Positions 8,607-18,200 of a stretch of 64,000 bases of DNA are shown here, in pieces (within the stretch, counting starts at the first letter, position 1; every line of letters starts with the position of its first letter). The notes below the pieces were generated by a model, which saw only the letters and a list, made by a program, of their open reading frames with translations, was not told the DNA's origin and ran no database searches. The position numbers were made by a program, and so were the translations under genes. The stretch comes from an uncultured bacterium (GTDB taxonomy: Bacteria; Bacteroidota; Bacteroidia; Bacteroidales; Bacteroidaceae): the NCBI GenBank assembly GCA_905216025.1, contig CAJMSE010000017.1, forward strand, positions 22,558 through 86,557. The letters run 5' to 3'.

Positions 8607-11162
8607 TTATATCCGCTCTATATGTGAAGACTCTACCCAGCCTTTCCTCCCATCAGGCAAGCGTATCTCTTTCCAATCCATAAGCACGCCGTCAAGAATC
8701 TCAACCTTAGCACCTTCATGGAGAATAAACAAATCCATACCTCCGCTCGAAGGGCTCTTCTTTATCAGGACGATGGGCGACACTATCACAGCCTCCGAAT
8801 GGGAGACAAGTTTCCGGTTCTGTTCGTAGGCGAACAAAGTGGAAAATAAGAATATAACGGCAAAGAACAGGCTGCCGAAAAAGCCTATTTTCTGAATCAG
8901 CACACGCTTTGGGAATAGATAGAATACGGCAAATACAAAAATCAGAGCCAATGAAATGAAACCCAAATTTATCCATTTATCAATGCCGATACAATTCTTC
9001 AAGGAATTATACCACTCGACAAAGAACACCCTTGAGCGCGGCACAATCTTGTCGACGGTCTTGCCGTTGGCAATCTTGAGGTTGTGCCTGACGTCTTCAT
9101 CCCCCTGGTCAAGCAGCAAGGCACGTTCATAATTTATTATAGCGCGGGATATATTACCAGTTCTGTAATATGCATTGCCAAGATTATAATACAGGTCTAC
9201 GCTTCCGCCGGAACGCAGCAGGCTCTCGTAACTCTTTATCGCCTGATGATATTGCTTCTGGTTGTAAGCCCTGTCGGCATCTTCCTTAGTCACTGCATGC
9301 AATGAGCCTGGGGCAATGCACATCATCAGAAACACTGCAATCAGTACCATCAGATTCCTCCGTGATGAATTCTTCTTCATCTCATCTTCAATCTTCGTTA
9401 TAACACCCATAGCCGTATCGAAAGTTTTAGTCATATTACCTTTTGCATCTCCAGGGGCATATCGCGCAAACTCGCACTCGTCGAGAGCTCCTATAAACTC
9501 GCTTATTATGCCTTCACCGACATTTTTCTCAGACAGTTTCTGACTGATATTGTCGCGTGAAATCTGCTCCACTGGGATATTGAGCTTATTCCCTATATAT
9601 CCCCACAAGGCCCTGAGGACCTCATCGTAGAATTCATCCTGCTTGTTTTCAAGCATCAGTCTCTTCGCTTTCTTTAGACGCCTGGTTGCCACTTTGTTGG
9701 CCTTGCGCATCTTTGAGCCTTCATCATCCGCTCCGACACGGCCCACATAGCGGCGCGCAATGGCCAGGGCGATGAAAAGCAGGACAAACAGTCCCATCGT
9801 CATCTTATACTCCGACGACCACCAGCCGATACCGTCTCCGGTGTCTACGCTGTCATAACGTATGTCGCGAATGTCCATATCCTGCTGCGTCCCGGCACCG
9901 GTACCACTACCGCCGCTATATGCCGCATCCTTAGGATTCTTATCGACATCCAGCGTGAAGGCGTCCGATTTCAATGTCCGGTAGCTGTCTGTCTTCACAT
10001 CATAATATATGAACTCAACCGCCGGTATCTTAAACTGTCCCTGATTACGGGGCACGGCGAGGTATTCGTAAACCACGCTACCCTCAACGCCGTTCACCGT
10101 GAGCTTCGTCTTGTCGGTCGTCTTGACGTCATAGGTATCAAAGTCTTTCGGGAACTTCACTACCGGAGCCTTTATCAGCTTGAGGTTTCCTATTCCGGAA
10201 ACGGTCACACGAACAGTCACAGGCTCATTGGTCTTCACCGATGAGGCGCTGACCGTCGCAGACATATCAAACACTCCCACTCCACCGGAGAACCCGGAAG
10301 GACGGGCGGGCAACGGATCGACCTGCAATGACACGCCGGGAGCTTTCAGACTGTGCTTTACCTCGACATAGCCGGAACCGCCGTTGAAGAATGCTTCAAA
10401 GGGGTCGACACTCCTGTCCTGCAATGCCACCACTCCGTTAAACGTTATGCTGGGAATATCCAGCTTGCCCGTCATCTGCGGGAACATGACATATTGACTC
10501 CACGTGACAGTCTTGTAAGGCCGTCCGTTGAATGTCTCTATCTTAAAATTCTTCTGCTGAGGTAACTGAATCTCCTGCGTATGAAATCCTTTCAAGTCGG
10601 GCATCTTTCCCGTCAACTGGGTCAAATCCACCAACGTATACACCTTATAAGTAAGCAGGATTGGCTCTTGCTCGTGCACACGGCTTTTGCTCGCACTCAC
10701 CTTTATAAACAAATCAGACCCAGAAATCCTCCTTGAAGACGAGTGACTCCTCGGTGTCCCCTGCCGGTTTGAGCTACCAGATGCGCCGCCACCGACATTC
10801 ACCCGCACGGAATTTGAGGTCAGTTTTTTCTTCCCTACATATATGGATGCCGCCGGAATGGTAAACGAACCTTTCTTGTTGGCATACAGGACATAAGTAT
10901 ATGTTATAGTCCTTGAACTGGTGGTATGCCCGTTTATCGACTGAAAACTTGACTGAAACGACTGCGTCGGACCGATAAGCACTTCGAAGGCATCAGGTAT
11001 GCTGCCGACCGTGAAGCCCGCAACGTCCTGCGTGCTTATCGTATACGTCAGCCGGAACTGCTCACCGACCGATACATCCGACGGTGCCTCCGCTACGAAC
11101 TTCTGTCCGTAAGCAAATGAAGCATAAGCTATATATACTAAAAATACAAGTATCTTTCTCAT
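8607..11162 (-). CDS. batD: BatD-BatE fusion protein (aerotolerance operon)
   Basis: The 851 residues join two Bat proteins normally encoded separately. The signal peptide ends around FAYGQ. Residues ~20-440 are the BatD beta-sandwich region, a membrane helix (MGLFVLLFIALAIARR) lies near 455, and a basic cytoplasmic segment follows. A second hydrophobic segment (LMVLIAVFLMMCIAPG) near 610 leads to TPR repeats (AIKSYESLL, AIINYERALLL). Two helices and a short SH3-like end (GRKGWVESSHIERI) complete the BatE part. Bat proteins were linked to aerotolerance in Bacteroides, probably as a periplasmic-membrane complex. There is no stop or frameshift at the joint. Confidence 0.88.
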   Translation of the reverse strand: MRKILVFLVYIAYASFAYGQKFVAEAPSDVSVGEQFRLTYTISTQDVAGFTVGSIPDAFEVLIGPTQSFQSSFQSINGHTTSSRTITYTYVLYANKKGSFTIPAASIYVGKKKLTSNSVRVNVGGGASGSSNRQGTPRSHSSSRRISGSDLFIKVSASKSRVHEQEPILLTYKVYTLVDLTQLTGKMPDLKGFHTQEIQLPQQKNFKIETFNGRPYKTVTWSQYVMFPQMTGKLDIPSITFNGVVALQDRSVDPFEAFFNGGSGYVEVKHSLKAPGVSLQVDPLPARPSGFSGGVGVFDMSATVSASSVKTNEPVTVRVTVSGIGNLKLIKAPVVKFPKDFDTYDVKTTDKTKLTVNGVEGSVVYEYLAVPRNQGQFKIPAVEFIYYDVKTDSYRTLKSDAFTLDVDKNPKDAAYSGGSGTGAGTQQDMDIRDIRYDSVDTGDGIGWWSSEYKMTMGLFVLLFIALAIARRYVGRVGADDEGSKMRKANKVATRRLKKAKRLMLENKQDEFYDEVLRALWGYIGNKLNIPVEQISRDNISQKLSEKNVGEGIISEFIGALDECEFARYAPGDAKGNMTKTFDTAMGVITKIEDEMKKNSSRRNLMVLIAVFLMMCIAPGSLHAVTKEDADRAYNQKQYHQAIKSYESLLRSGGSVDLYYNLGNAYYRTGNISRAIINYERALLLDQGDEDVRHNLKIANGKTVDKIVPRSRVFFVEWYNSLKNCIGIDKWINLGFISLALIFVFAVFYLFPKRVLIQKIGFFGSLFFAVIFLFSTLFAYEQNRKLVSHSEAVIVSPIVLIKKSPSSGGMDLFILHEGAKVEILDGVLMDWKEIRLPDGRKGWVESSHIERI

Positions 11163-11163
11163 A

Positions 11164-12864
11164 TTACCAATTCTTCTGTAGTCTTCTTGAACGCTGCGGC
11201 TGCATTGCTTTCTTCATCCGCTGCTGCGTATTACGTTCCTGTTGCATTGCAGCATTCAGCAGTTGCTCGGCATTTTCCTTACTCATCTTATTGTCTTTCT
11301 GCTGCTCTTCCTGCTTCTGCTGCTTATCCTTTTCCTGCTTTTGCTTTTCCTCTTTATTCTTATCCTGCTTGTCTTTATTATCCTGTCCCTTGTTCTTATC
11401 CTTCTTGTCGTCCTGCTTCTGCTGCTTCAACTGGCGCTTGCAGAGCTCCAGATTATACCTCGTCTCGTCGTCATTAGGATTCAGGCGCAGGGCATCCTTA
11501 TACGCAGCTATCGCTTCCGCGAACATCTTATGCCCCTGACAGATAACTCCTATATTATGAAAAGACTTCGCCTTGCGCAGCGGATTCTTCTCCATCTTCG
11601 CCGATTGCTCAAACTGACGTATCGCTGCCGAGTCCTTCTGCTGGAGCAACAAGGCATTACCAAGGTTGTACACGGCCTGCGCATTGTCCCTGTTCTTCTC
11701 AATGGCTTTCCTGTAACTGACCTCTGCTTCAGTGTAGTTCTTGCTCCTATACTGCTTGTTTCCGCTGCGTATATACCCGCGTTCAGACTGTCCATAGGTG
11801 CCGACGGCCGGCATAGCGAAGAGCAGCAGCAAGCCCGCAGTCCTCCTGCCGAACAGCTTTATATTACGGAAACGCCGGTTCTTGCGCTCCATCAGACACA
11901 CTTCAATAAGCAACAGCAATACCGCTATGATGCAGAACACCTGAAACTGCTCGTCATAATCACTATAAACGCTGCTTGAAACCTCGCTCTTCGCCAGCTT
12001 GTCAAGCTCCTTGCTCAGCCTCTCCTGCGCATTGCTGTTATTGTCCACGTGGATATAGGCGCCGTTTCCGGCCACGGCTATCTCCTTACACATATCCTCA
12101 TTAAGCACGGACATCACCGTATTGCCTGTATTGTCGGTGATATATCCGGTGCCGTCGGCAGTCTTTATCGGCGCGCCGCCGGCCGAACCGATGCCGAGAA
12201 CAAAGACGTTCATGCCTTTCTTCCTTGCCTGTTCGGCAGCCTCCACGGCTCCGCCCTCGTGGTCTTCGCCATCCGTTATCACGATGATGGCCTTTCCTAC
12301 CCCCTCCTGCTGGGTGAAACTGTGCGACGCCATGTTGATCGCCGTCGCAATGTCAGTACCCTGTGCCTCTATCAACGAAGGGTTGATGTTGTTCAGGAAC
12401 ATCTTTGCCGATACGAAATCACTCGTTATCGGCAACTGCACGAATGCCTCGCCGGCAAAGACAATAAGCCCAATCTTGTCGTTCGAGAAGTTGTCGACAA
12501 GGTCTTCGACGAGCATCTTGCTCCTGTCCAAGCGGCTGGGAGACACATCCTCCGCCAGCATGGAGTTGCTTATATCCATTGCAATGACCGTCTCAATTCC
12601 CACACGCTTGTCCGTGGTTATCCTTGTGCCCATCTGCGGGCGTGCCATCACGATTATAAGAAGGGCCAAGACCGCTTCAAGCAGCCAGAACTTTACAGCC
12701 GGCCGCCATCCCGAGACATCCGGCATCAGTTCTTTCAGCAAGTTCAAATCGCCGAACTTGCGCAGCCTGCGGCGTTGCCTCAGTCCTGTGAGATACCTGA
12801 TTAAAGCCAATACAGGCACTACTGCCAACAAATATAAATATGCAGAATCCTCAAATCTGAACAT
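11164..12864 (-). CDS. batB: BatB-BatC fusion protein (VWA plus TPR)
   Basis: The 566 residues start with two membrane helices and a von Willebrand A domain whose MIDAS motif reads DISNS (about residue 95). A membrane helix follows near 310 and another segment near 350. Three TPR units come next (AEVSYRKAI, AIRQFEQSA, AIAAYKDALRLNP). The tail is very rich in Lys and Gln, about 70 residues of low complexity, which suits BatC. BatB and BatC are usually separate genes. The gene lies 2 nt from BatA and 1 nt from BatD-BatE. The charged tail could bind nucleic acid or membrane, but this is inference. Confidence 0.88.
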   Translation of the reverse strand: MFRFEDSAYLYLLAVVPVLALIRYLTGLRQRRRLRKFGDLNLLKELMPDVSGWRPAVKFWLLEAVLALLIIVMARPQMGTRITTDKRVGIETVIAMDISNSMLAEDVSPSRLDRSKMLVEDLVDNFSNDKIGLIVFAGEAFVQLPITSDFVSAKMFLNNINPSLIEAQGTDIATAINMASHSFTQQEGVGKAIIVITDGEDHEGGAVEAAEQARKKGMNVFVLGIGSAGGAPIKTADGTGYITDNTGNTVMSVLNEDMCKEIAVAGNGAYIHVDNNSNAQERLSKELDKLAKSEVSSSVYSDYDEQFQVFCIIAVLLLLIEVCLMERKNRRFRNIKLFGRRTAGLLLLFAMPAVGTYGQSERGYIRSGNKQYRSKNYTEAEVSYRKAIEKNRDNAQAVYNLGNALLLQQKDSAAIRQFEQSAKMEKNPLRKAKSFHNIGVICQGHKMFAEAIAAYKDALRLNPNDDETRYNLELCKRQLKQQKQDDKKDKNKGQDNKDKQDKNKEEKQKQEKDKQQKQEEQQKDNKMSKENAEQLLNAAMQQERNTQQRMKKAMQPQRSRRLQKNW

Positions 12865-12866
12865 AA

Positions 12867-13865
12867 CTATGGTATCCTCCTAAACATTGTGATTCTTAAT
12901 AATATTTCCAACAGCATGGCAACAGCCGCTACAACGGCGAACGGCTGGAATGCATCGTATTTCCTGCTGTATTTCTTCACGTTGAACTTAGATTTCTCCA
13001 GCTTGTCAATCTCCTTGTAGATGTTCTGCAATTCGCGGGTGTTCGTCGCGCGATAGAAGTCGCCTCCGGTCTCTTCGGATATTCCCTTCAGCGTGTTGTG
13101 GTCTATCTCGACCGGCAGATAAACATACTGTATCCTTCCTCCTACTTCCTGCGGATAGGGAGCGGGCTTCTCCGTGCCAACGCCGATTGTGTATACACGT
13201 ATTCCGAAGCTCTTTGCAATCTCGGCAGCGGTCATCGGAGAGATGTCTCCCATGTTGTTACTTCCGTCCGTGAGAAGTATCGCCACCTTGCTCTTCGCCT
13301 TCGAATCCTTCAGTCTGCTTACGGCATTGGCCAGTCCCATGCCTATGGCCGTTCCGTCTTCGATAAGTCCCCGGGCGGCAATGTCCGTCCTGACGTTCTG
13401 CAGCAGACTGAGCAGCGACGCATGGTCGGCCGTCATCGGGCACTGCGTGAATGCCTCGCCGGCAAATATCGTAAGACCGATATTATCGTTGGGACGATCC
13501 GTAATGAATTCCGCCGCCACCTGCTTTGAAGCCTCGAGCCTGTTCGGCTTCAGGTCTTCGGCAAGCATACTGGTGGAAACGTCCATCACCATCATTATAT
13601 CTATGCCCTCCACAGACTTGTTCTTCCAGGAGTTACTTGTCTGCGGACGTGCCAGAGCTATCACAATGAATACGAAAGTCACCAACCTCAGCAAGGGCAC
13701 CACCGGCATGAGCATTACCCGCCAGCTCTTCTGCATGTGCAGATAAGCCGATGAATCGCTCATGCGCATTGTCGGCTCCGTCTTCTTTCTATACAGTATA
13801 TACCATATTATATAAGGTATAACGAGTAATAATAAGAACAAATACTCTTTATTGGCAAATTCCAT
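12867..13865 (-). CDS. batA: BatA, VWA-domain membrane protein
   Basis: The 332-residue protein has an N-terminal helix pair, a VWA domain with MIDAS DVSTS (about residue 94), and a C-terminal helix (FAVVAAVAMLLEILL). It is a clear paralogue of the N-terminal half of the BatB-BatC gene next to it. In this operon type it is thought to assemble with BatB and the MoxR ATPase. The direct role is unknown. It is followed after 2 nt by BatB-BatC. Confidence 0.92.
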   Translation of the reverse strand: MEFANKEYLFLLLLVIPYIIWYILYRKKTEPTMRMSDSSAYLHMQKSWRVMLMPVVPLLRLVTFVFIVIALARPQTSNSWKNKSVEGIDIMMVMDVSTSMLAEDLKPNRLEASKQVAAEFITDRPNDNIGLTIFAGEAFTQCPMTADHASLLSLLQNVRTDIAARGLIEDGTAIGMGLANAVSRLKDSKAKSKVAILLTDGSNNMGDISPMTAAEIAKSFGIRVYTIGVGTEKPAPYPQEVGGRIQYVYLPVEIDHNTLKGISEETGGDFYRATNTRELQNIYKEIDKLEKSKFNVKKYSRKYDAFQPFAVVAAVAMLLEILLRITMFRRIP

Positions 13866-13920
13866 ATACTACCTTCTCTTTTATAAAAACACCATATTCC
13901 GGGCGTATACCGCCATCCCG

Positions 13921-14991
13921 TCAGGAGAGCAGCTGCCACATATCATATACCACCCATACCAACAGAACGAGACAAGCCGCCGCTATCGCGGCTATCGCAG
14001 CCTTCAGCATCATGCGCGACCGGTGCGACCTCATGTCCTCCTCAGATATCGGTGTCTCCGGTTCCTCCACCGGCATCTTCTCTATCTTGGTAGAGTTGAT
14101 GAACTCTATGGCATTTACAAGATTCCTGTCGTTTTCGTTTATGAGCGTCGAATACTTGGCAAACTTCACGAGGTCTGCCGTCCGGAACAGTTCGCGGAGC
14201 TCGTCGATGGCGTTCCGGTCGCTCTCCTCCATCAGCCGTCCAATAATCTCGTCGCTGGTCATCTCCATCGCATTGAACCCGTAGCGCTCATGGATATACC
14301 GGCGCAGGGTATCCGTCAGCTTGGTGTAGTACTCCTTCTGATTGTCCGAAACGGTCATCCTGTCCGACTTGATTTCCTCTATCGACTTCATCGCCTTTTG
14401 GTGAGGAAGCAGGCGTTTTATTATCCTGATACGCTTTATGATTGGTTTGTTGTCGCGCATCCGCAAGTAGAGGTATCCTCCGAAGACGGCCAATACCAGC
14501 AACAGGACGCTGTTCCAGAATATTCCGGACCAGTCGCTCCACATGAACGGATTGTCCTGAACATCCTTGATGCCAAAGAACTGGTCGACATTTGTCGTGT
14601 CCACATTCACCGTCAGCACTTTCAGTGCAAGACTCTTACTCTTATATTTCTTACCATCTACCGACACTTCGAATGGCGGAAGATAATACAAATTTGCGTC
14701 AAACGAGGTCAATGTATATATACGGGAATATCTCATCCCATTCTCTATCGTCTCTTCTGGAACCTCATCCGTGCCGAGAACCTCAACTCCCGGTATTATC
14801 ATCTGCTGACTGCCGAACGCAGGGAACACCACCGCCGACGGCTTGTCCGTTGTCGCCGACACGGTCACATGCACCTGTTGACCGATAAACATCTCGATAG
14901 AGTCTATCCTTGCCTCCACCGATACGTTAGCCGCAACAGACAAGCACATTGCATTCAAGACGATAAGCAACAGCAATCTTCTCATAATCAA
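13921..14991 (-). CDS. Bat operon membrane protein, BatD-like N-terminus
   Basis: A 356-residue protein with a signal peptide (LLLLIVLNAMCLSVAA). An extracytoplasmic beta-sandwich region of about 130 residues resembles BatD repeats. Then come a membrane helix near 165 (SVLLLVLAVFGGYLYL), a helical cytoplasmic domain, and a second helix at the C-terminus. Its position between DUF58 and BatA is standard for Bacteroidota Bat operons. No catalytic motif is seen. It overlaps the DUF58 gene by 4 nt and sits 55 nt before BatA. The start may be Met3. Confidence 0.85.
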   Translation of the reverse strand: MIMRRLLLLIVLNAMCLSVAANVSVEARIDSIEMFIGQQVHVTVSATTDKPSAVVFPAFGSQQMIIPGVEVLGTDEVPEETIENGMRYSRIYTLTSFDANLYYLPPFEVSVDGKKYKSKSLALKVLTVNVDTTNVDQFFGIKDVQDNPFMWSDWSGIFWNSVLLLVLAVFGGYLYLRMRDNKPIIKRIRIIKRLLPHQKAMKSIEEIKSDRMTVSDNQKEYYTKLTDTLRRYIHERYGFNAMEMTSDEIIGRLMEESDRNAIDELRELFRTADLVKFAKYSTLINENDRNLVNAIEFINSTKIEKMPVEEPETPISEEDMRSHRSRMMLKAAIAAIAAACLVLLVWVVYDMWQLLS

Positions 14992-15857
14992 CCTCTTTGT
15001 TTAAATAGCATAAGCAACGATTTAACATAGTCATCGTCTGTTGCAATGCTGATGTTATCCACATTACTCTTATTGAAAACATCATTCAGACGGTCCTGCC
15101 GGTTCATCCAATAGCGATGATGTGCCTGCCGCACCCTCTTGCTTCCGGTATCGACATACTGCTCCACACCGGTCTCAGCGTCCCGTATCTTTATCAATCC
15201 CACATCCGGGAGTTCCTTAGCGCGCCTGTCGTACACCTGAATGGCCACGACATCATTCTTGCGGCTGCAGATGCTCAGCGGCTGCAGGAAGTCGTCCTTC
15301 ACATAGAAATCACTAAGTATGAAAGCCGTGCACTGCCGTTTCATCACTCCCGACAGAAACTCCAGCGCCTTGCTGATGTCTGTCTTCCTGCTCTCGGGCT
15401 TGAAGTCAAGCATCTCGTGTATGATGTACAGGATGTGCTTGCGTCCCTTCTTCGGCGGGATATACTTCTCTATCTTGTCCGAAAAGAATATGACGCCTAT
15501 CTTGTCGTTGTTCTGTATGGCGCTGAAAGCCAAGGTAGCGGCAATCTCGGCAACCATGTCGCGCTTCATCTGCCGCTGCGTACCGAAGTCGAGGGAGCCG
15601 CTGACATCGATGACAAGCATCACCGTCAGCTCCCGTTCCTCCTCAAATACCTTGACGTACGGCCGGTTGAAGCGTGCCGTGACATTCCAGTCAATGTCGC
15701 GCACGTCGTCTCCGAATTGATATTCACGGACCTCGCTGAAAGCCATCCCCCTGCCCTTGAATGCAGAATGGTACTGGCCGGCAAAGATATTAGAACTCAG
15801 CCGGCGGGTCTTGATCTCAATCTTCCGTACCTTCGCTATAAGTTCATGAGCCTCCAT
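14988..15857 (-). CDS. DUF58 protein of the Bat operon
   Basis: The 289 residues contain the DUF58 hallmark (GRGMAFSEVREYQFGDDVRDIDWNV, read here in pieces: FSEVREY, then DDVRDIDWN) near 35-60. A VWA-like fold follows with MLVIDVSGSLDFG near 80. It is cytoplasmic, with no signal or helix. MoxR-DUF58-VWA gene sets are thought to act as chaperone-like or metal-insertion systems. The exact job in Bat operons is not known. It overlaps its neighbours by 1 nt (moxR) and 4 nt, which suggests translational coupling. Confidence 0.92.
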   Translation of the reverse strand: MEAHELIAKVRKIEIKTRRLSSNIFAGQYHSAFKGRGMAFSEVREYQFGDDVRDIDWNVTARFNRPYVKVFEEERELTVMLVIDVSGSLDFGTQRQMKRDMVAEIAATLAFSAIQNNDKIGVIFFSDKIEKYIPPKKGRKHILYIIHEMLDFKPESRKTDISKALEFLSGVMKRQCTAFILSDFYVKDDFLQPLSICSRKNDVVAIQVYDRRAKELPDVGLIKIRDAETGVEQYVDTGSKRVRQAHHRYWMNRQDRLNDVFNKSNVDNISIATDDDYVKSLLMLFKQRG

Positions 15858-16852
15858 TAAGGAACTTCCACCTTATTTATTATTCTACTTACAACCTCCT
15901 CGCTTGTCACATTGCTTGCCTCGGCTTCGTAGGTAAGGCCTATCCTGTGGCGGAGCACGTCGTGGGCTACAGCGCGTACATCTTCGGGGACGACGTAGCC
16001 GCGTCTCTTTATGAATGCGTATGCACGCGAAGCCTTCGCAAGGTTGATGCTTGCACGGGGGCTGCCGCCGAAGGATATGATATCCTTGAGGCCGTTGAGG
16101 CCGTAGCGCTCGGGATATCTCGTCGCGAAGACGAGGTCTGCAATGTACTGCTCTATTTTCTCGTCGATGTACACTTCGCGCACGACAGAGCGGGCTTTTA
16201 GTATCTCCGATGCCGAAACCACCGGCTTGACGTCGAACGTGCTGCCGGAGATATTGCCGCGGATAATCTGCTTTTCCTCTTCAAGAGTAGGATAGTCAAT
16301 GATGACCTTCAGCATGAAACGGTCCACCTGAGCCTCGGGCAGCATGTAGGTACCCTCCTGCTCTATCGGGTTCTGCGTCGCCATGACCAGGAACGGGTTA
16401 GGCAGTTCGAACGTCTCGCTGCCTATCGTCACATGCTTCTCCTGCATAGCCTCGAGCAGTGCGCTCTGCACCTTGGCCGGAGCACGGTTTATCTCGTCTG
16501 CAAGGACGAAGTTGGCAAAAACCGGTCCCTTCTTCACCTGAAACTTCTCATCTTTCTGCGAGTAGATAAGCGTACCCGTGACATCGGCCGGCAAGAGGTC
16601 CGGTGTGAACTGTATACGGCTGTAGCGCGAGTCTATGAGTTGCGAAAGCGTCTTTATAGCCAGCGTCTTCGCCAGTCCGGGGACACCCTCGAGCAATATA
16701 TGTCCGTCACTCAGCAGACCTATAAGCAACGAGTCGACAAGATGTTTCTGGCCAACGATAACCTGTTCCATTCCTCTTACGAGAGTGGTTATGAACGCGC
16801 TCTGCTGCTCAATCCTTATGTTCAGCTCACGTATATCAATTGCATCTGACAT
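15857..16852 (-). CDS. MoxR-family AAA+ ATPase
   Basis: A 331-residue AAA+ ATPase of the MoxR subfamily. The Walker A motif GVPGLAKT spans 56-63, the Walker B motif is VLADEIN near 117, and the sensor 1 region is ATQNPIEQEG. It is the first gene of the ten-gene minus-strand run and has a promoter-like box upstream. MoxR proteins are expected to remodel or assemble the VWA proteins encoded downstream. Confidence 0.95.
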   Translation of the reverse strand: MSDAIDIRELNIRIEQQSAFITTLVRGMEQVIVGQKHLVDSLLIGLLSDGHILLEGVPGLAKTLAIKTLSQLIDSRYSRIQFTPDLLPADVTGTLIYSQKDEKFQVKKGPVFANFVLADEINRAPAKVQSALLEAMQEKHVTIGSETFELPNPFLVMATQNPIEQEGTYMLPEAQVDRFMLKVIIDYPTLEEEKQIIRGNISGSTFDVKPVVSASEILKARSVVREVYIDEKIEQYIADLVFATRYPERYGLNGLKDIISFGGSPRASINLAKASRAYAFIKRRGYVVPEDVRAVAHDVLRHRIGLTYEAEASNVTSEEVVSRIINKVEVP

Positions 16853-16897
16853 AGTTATTTCTTGTTTTGTTATTATACATCAATTTAAAATTAGACA

Positions 16898-16905
16898 CAA
16901 AATTA
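16898..16905 (-). promoter_or_regulatory. Putative -7 box of the moxR-bat operon
   Basis: On the minus strand the sequence reads TAATTTTG, matching TAnnTTTG, 45 nt before the moxR start. A good -33 box at the expected spacing is not visible. The 144-nt gap is A/T-rich and holds nothing else I can name. Confidence 0.5.
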
Positions 16906-16996
16906 GTCAATATAATGAATTACCGGCCTAATTACCTGTCTAAATAATATTAAAATACTTCTTTGTTTTTATATTTTAAGAAACTTTTGATTAATA

Positions 16997-18196
16997 TTAC
17001 TTTCTCTTTTTCTTTTTAAGCTCCAGCTTGGGGATTTTCAGGCGCTGTCCCTCGGTAATCCTGGCGTTCTGCCCTATACCGTTGTAGACCTCTATATAGC
17101 ATTCCATGCCGTCGCCCAGCGTCCTCCGGGCTATGCCCGCCATGGTCTCTCCAGCCTTCACCGTGCGCACGTGGTCCGTGCCTATGATGCGGTAGGCGCC
17201 GGTCTTCACCCTGTTGTCCATTTCCTCATAATTGGCATAGCCGGCGGCCTCAGCCTTTGGCTTAGACACGGATACGGCCGCCACGGTGTCACGCTTGACG
17301 ACTGCCACTGTATCGGCTGCCGGCTTGACGGCAGTGGTATCCGGGTTCTTCACAGACTTTGCGGCTACAGATTTCTTCACTGCCTCCTGCTTCACGACGG
17401 CAGGCCTCTCCATCTCAGCCTCATAACGTCCATAGCGATAGCCGCCGTATGCTGCAAGACAGACAAGGGCGATAGTGACTACTATGAGCAACAGGTTGCG
17501 GCACCAATGACTGCCGACACCATCTTCCAAGACGTCCCCTTCGGGTTTCTGTACGGAGACTTCTTCCGTAACCTCCTGATTATCTGCCGTAATAACAAAC
17601 TTTGGTTCATCTTTTTGTTCCGGTTCGTCCTCCACGGCAGGCTCTTGCGTTTCCGCTACAATCTCCGGAGCTTCCACATTCTCAGGTCCGGACACGGCGG
17701 CTTCCGGTCCGGCCTCCGGTAATACCGGTTCTACCGATGATACAATCACCTCTTCAGCGAGTGGCTCTCCGACAGTCTCCAAAGTTTCTTCCATGTCCGG
17801 TTCGCCGGCAGAATCATCATCTGTACGGTCCTGCTCCAGCTCCTCTTCTGCAGGTTTTGCCGGTTCAAGCTCAATCTCCTCTCCGAGGATGACGGTATCA
17901 AACTGTGAGAACGGCTTGTTGACAAGTTCCTTCATGGTCGTATCAGGAGTAAAGGTTATCTTCCCATGGCTATCTATGAGCACACGCTCACCAGTGTTGA
18001 CGTTGACGCTCTCACGTGCCTCCACCCCGATTATCTTGAATGTTCCGAGTCCCTTTATCTTCACCTGACGGTCGCTGTCGAGTCCCGTTCTTATCACATC
18101 GAAAACAGAACTGACGAAGTTTTCCGCCTCAGCGGGTGTCAGTCCGTACTTATCCAAAAGAATCTTTGCTACTTCCTGTATTGAAATCTTACCCAT
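16997..18196 (-). CDS. HU-domain, membrane helix and LysM protein
   Basis: The 399 residues fall into four parts. Residues 1-92 are an HU/IHF-type DNA-binding fold (GLGTFKIIGVEARESVN, FTPD). Residues ~100-230 are an acidic Glu/Pro-rich linker. A single membrane helix (LLLIVVTIALVCLAAYGG) lies near 236-255. After an Ala/Lys/Val-rich spacer comes a LysM domain near 340-390 (VKAGETMAGIARRTLG) and a basic tail. The topology places HU in the cytoplasm and LysM in the periplasm, so it could tether DNA to peptidoglycan. That function is inference. It is the last gene of the ftsY-rimO-HU run, 4 nt after the small HU gene. Confidence 0.88.
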   Translation of the reverse strand: MGKISIQEVAKILLDKYGLTPAEAENFVSSVFDVIRTGLDSDRQVKIKGLGTFKIIGVEARESVNVNTGERVLIDSHGKITFTPDTTMKELVNKPFSQFDTVILGEEIELEPAKPAEEELEQDRTDDDSAGEPDMEETLETVGEPLAEEVIVSSVEPVLPEAGPEAAVSGPENVEAPEIVAETQEPAVEDEPEQKDEPKFVITADNQEVTEEVSVQKPEGDVLEDGVGSHWCRNLLLIVVTIALVCLAAYGGYRYGRYEAEMERPAVVKQEAVKKSVAAKSVKNPDTTAVKPAADTVAVVKRDTVAAVSVSKPKAEAAGYANYEEMDNRVKTGAYRIIGTDHVRTVKAGETMAGIARRTLGDGMECYIEVYNGIGQNARITEGQRLKIPKLELKKKKRK

Positions 18197-18200
18197 ATGC

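Noticed and set aside
11334..11430. Low-complexity repeat in the BatB-BatC gene read as a DNA tandem repeat
   Set aside because: The Lys/Gln-rich tail gives repetitive codons, but there is no fixed repeat unit at DNA level.
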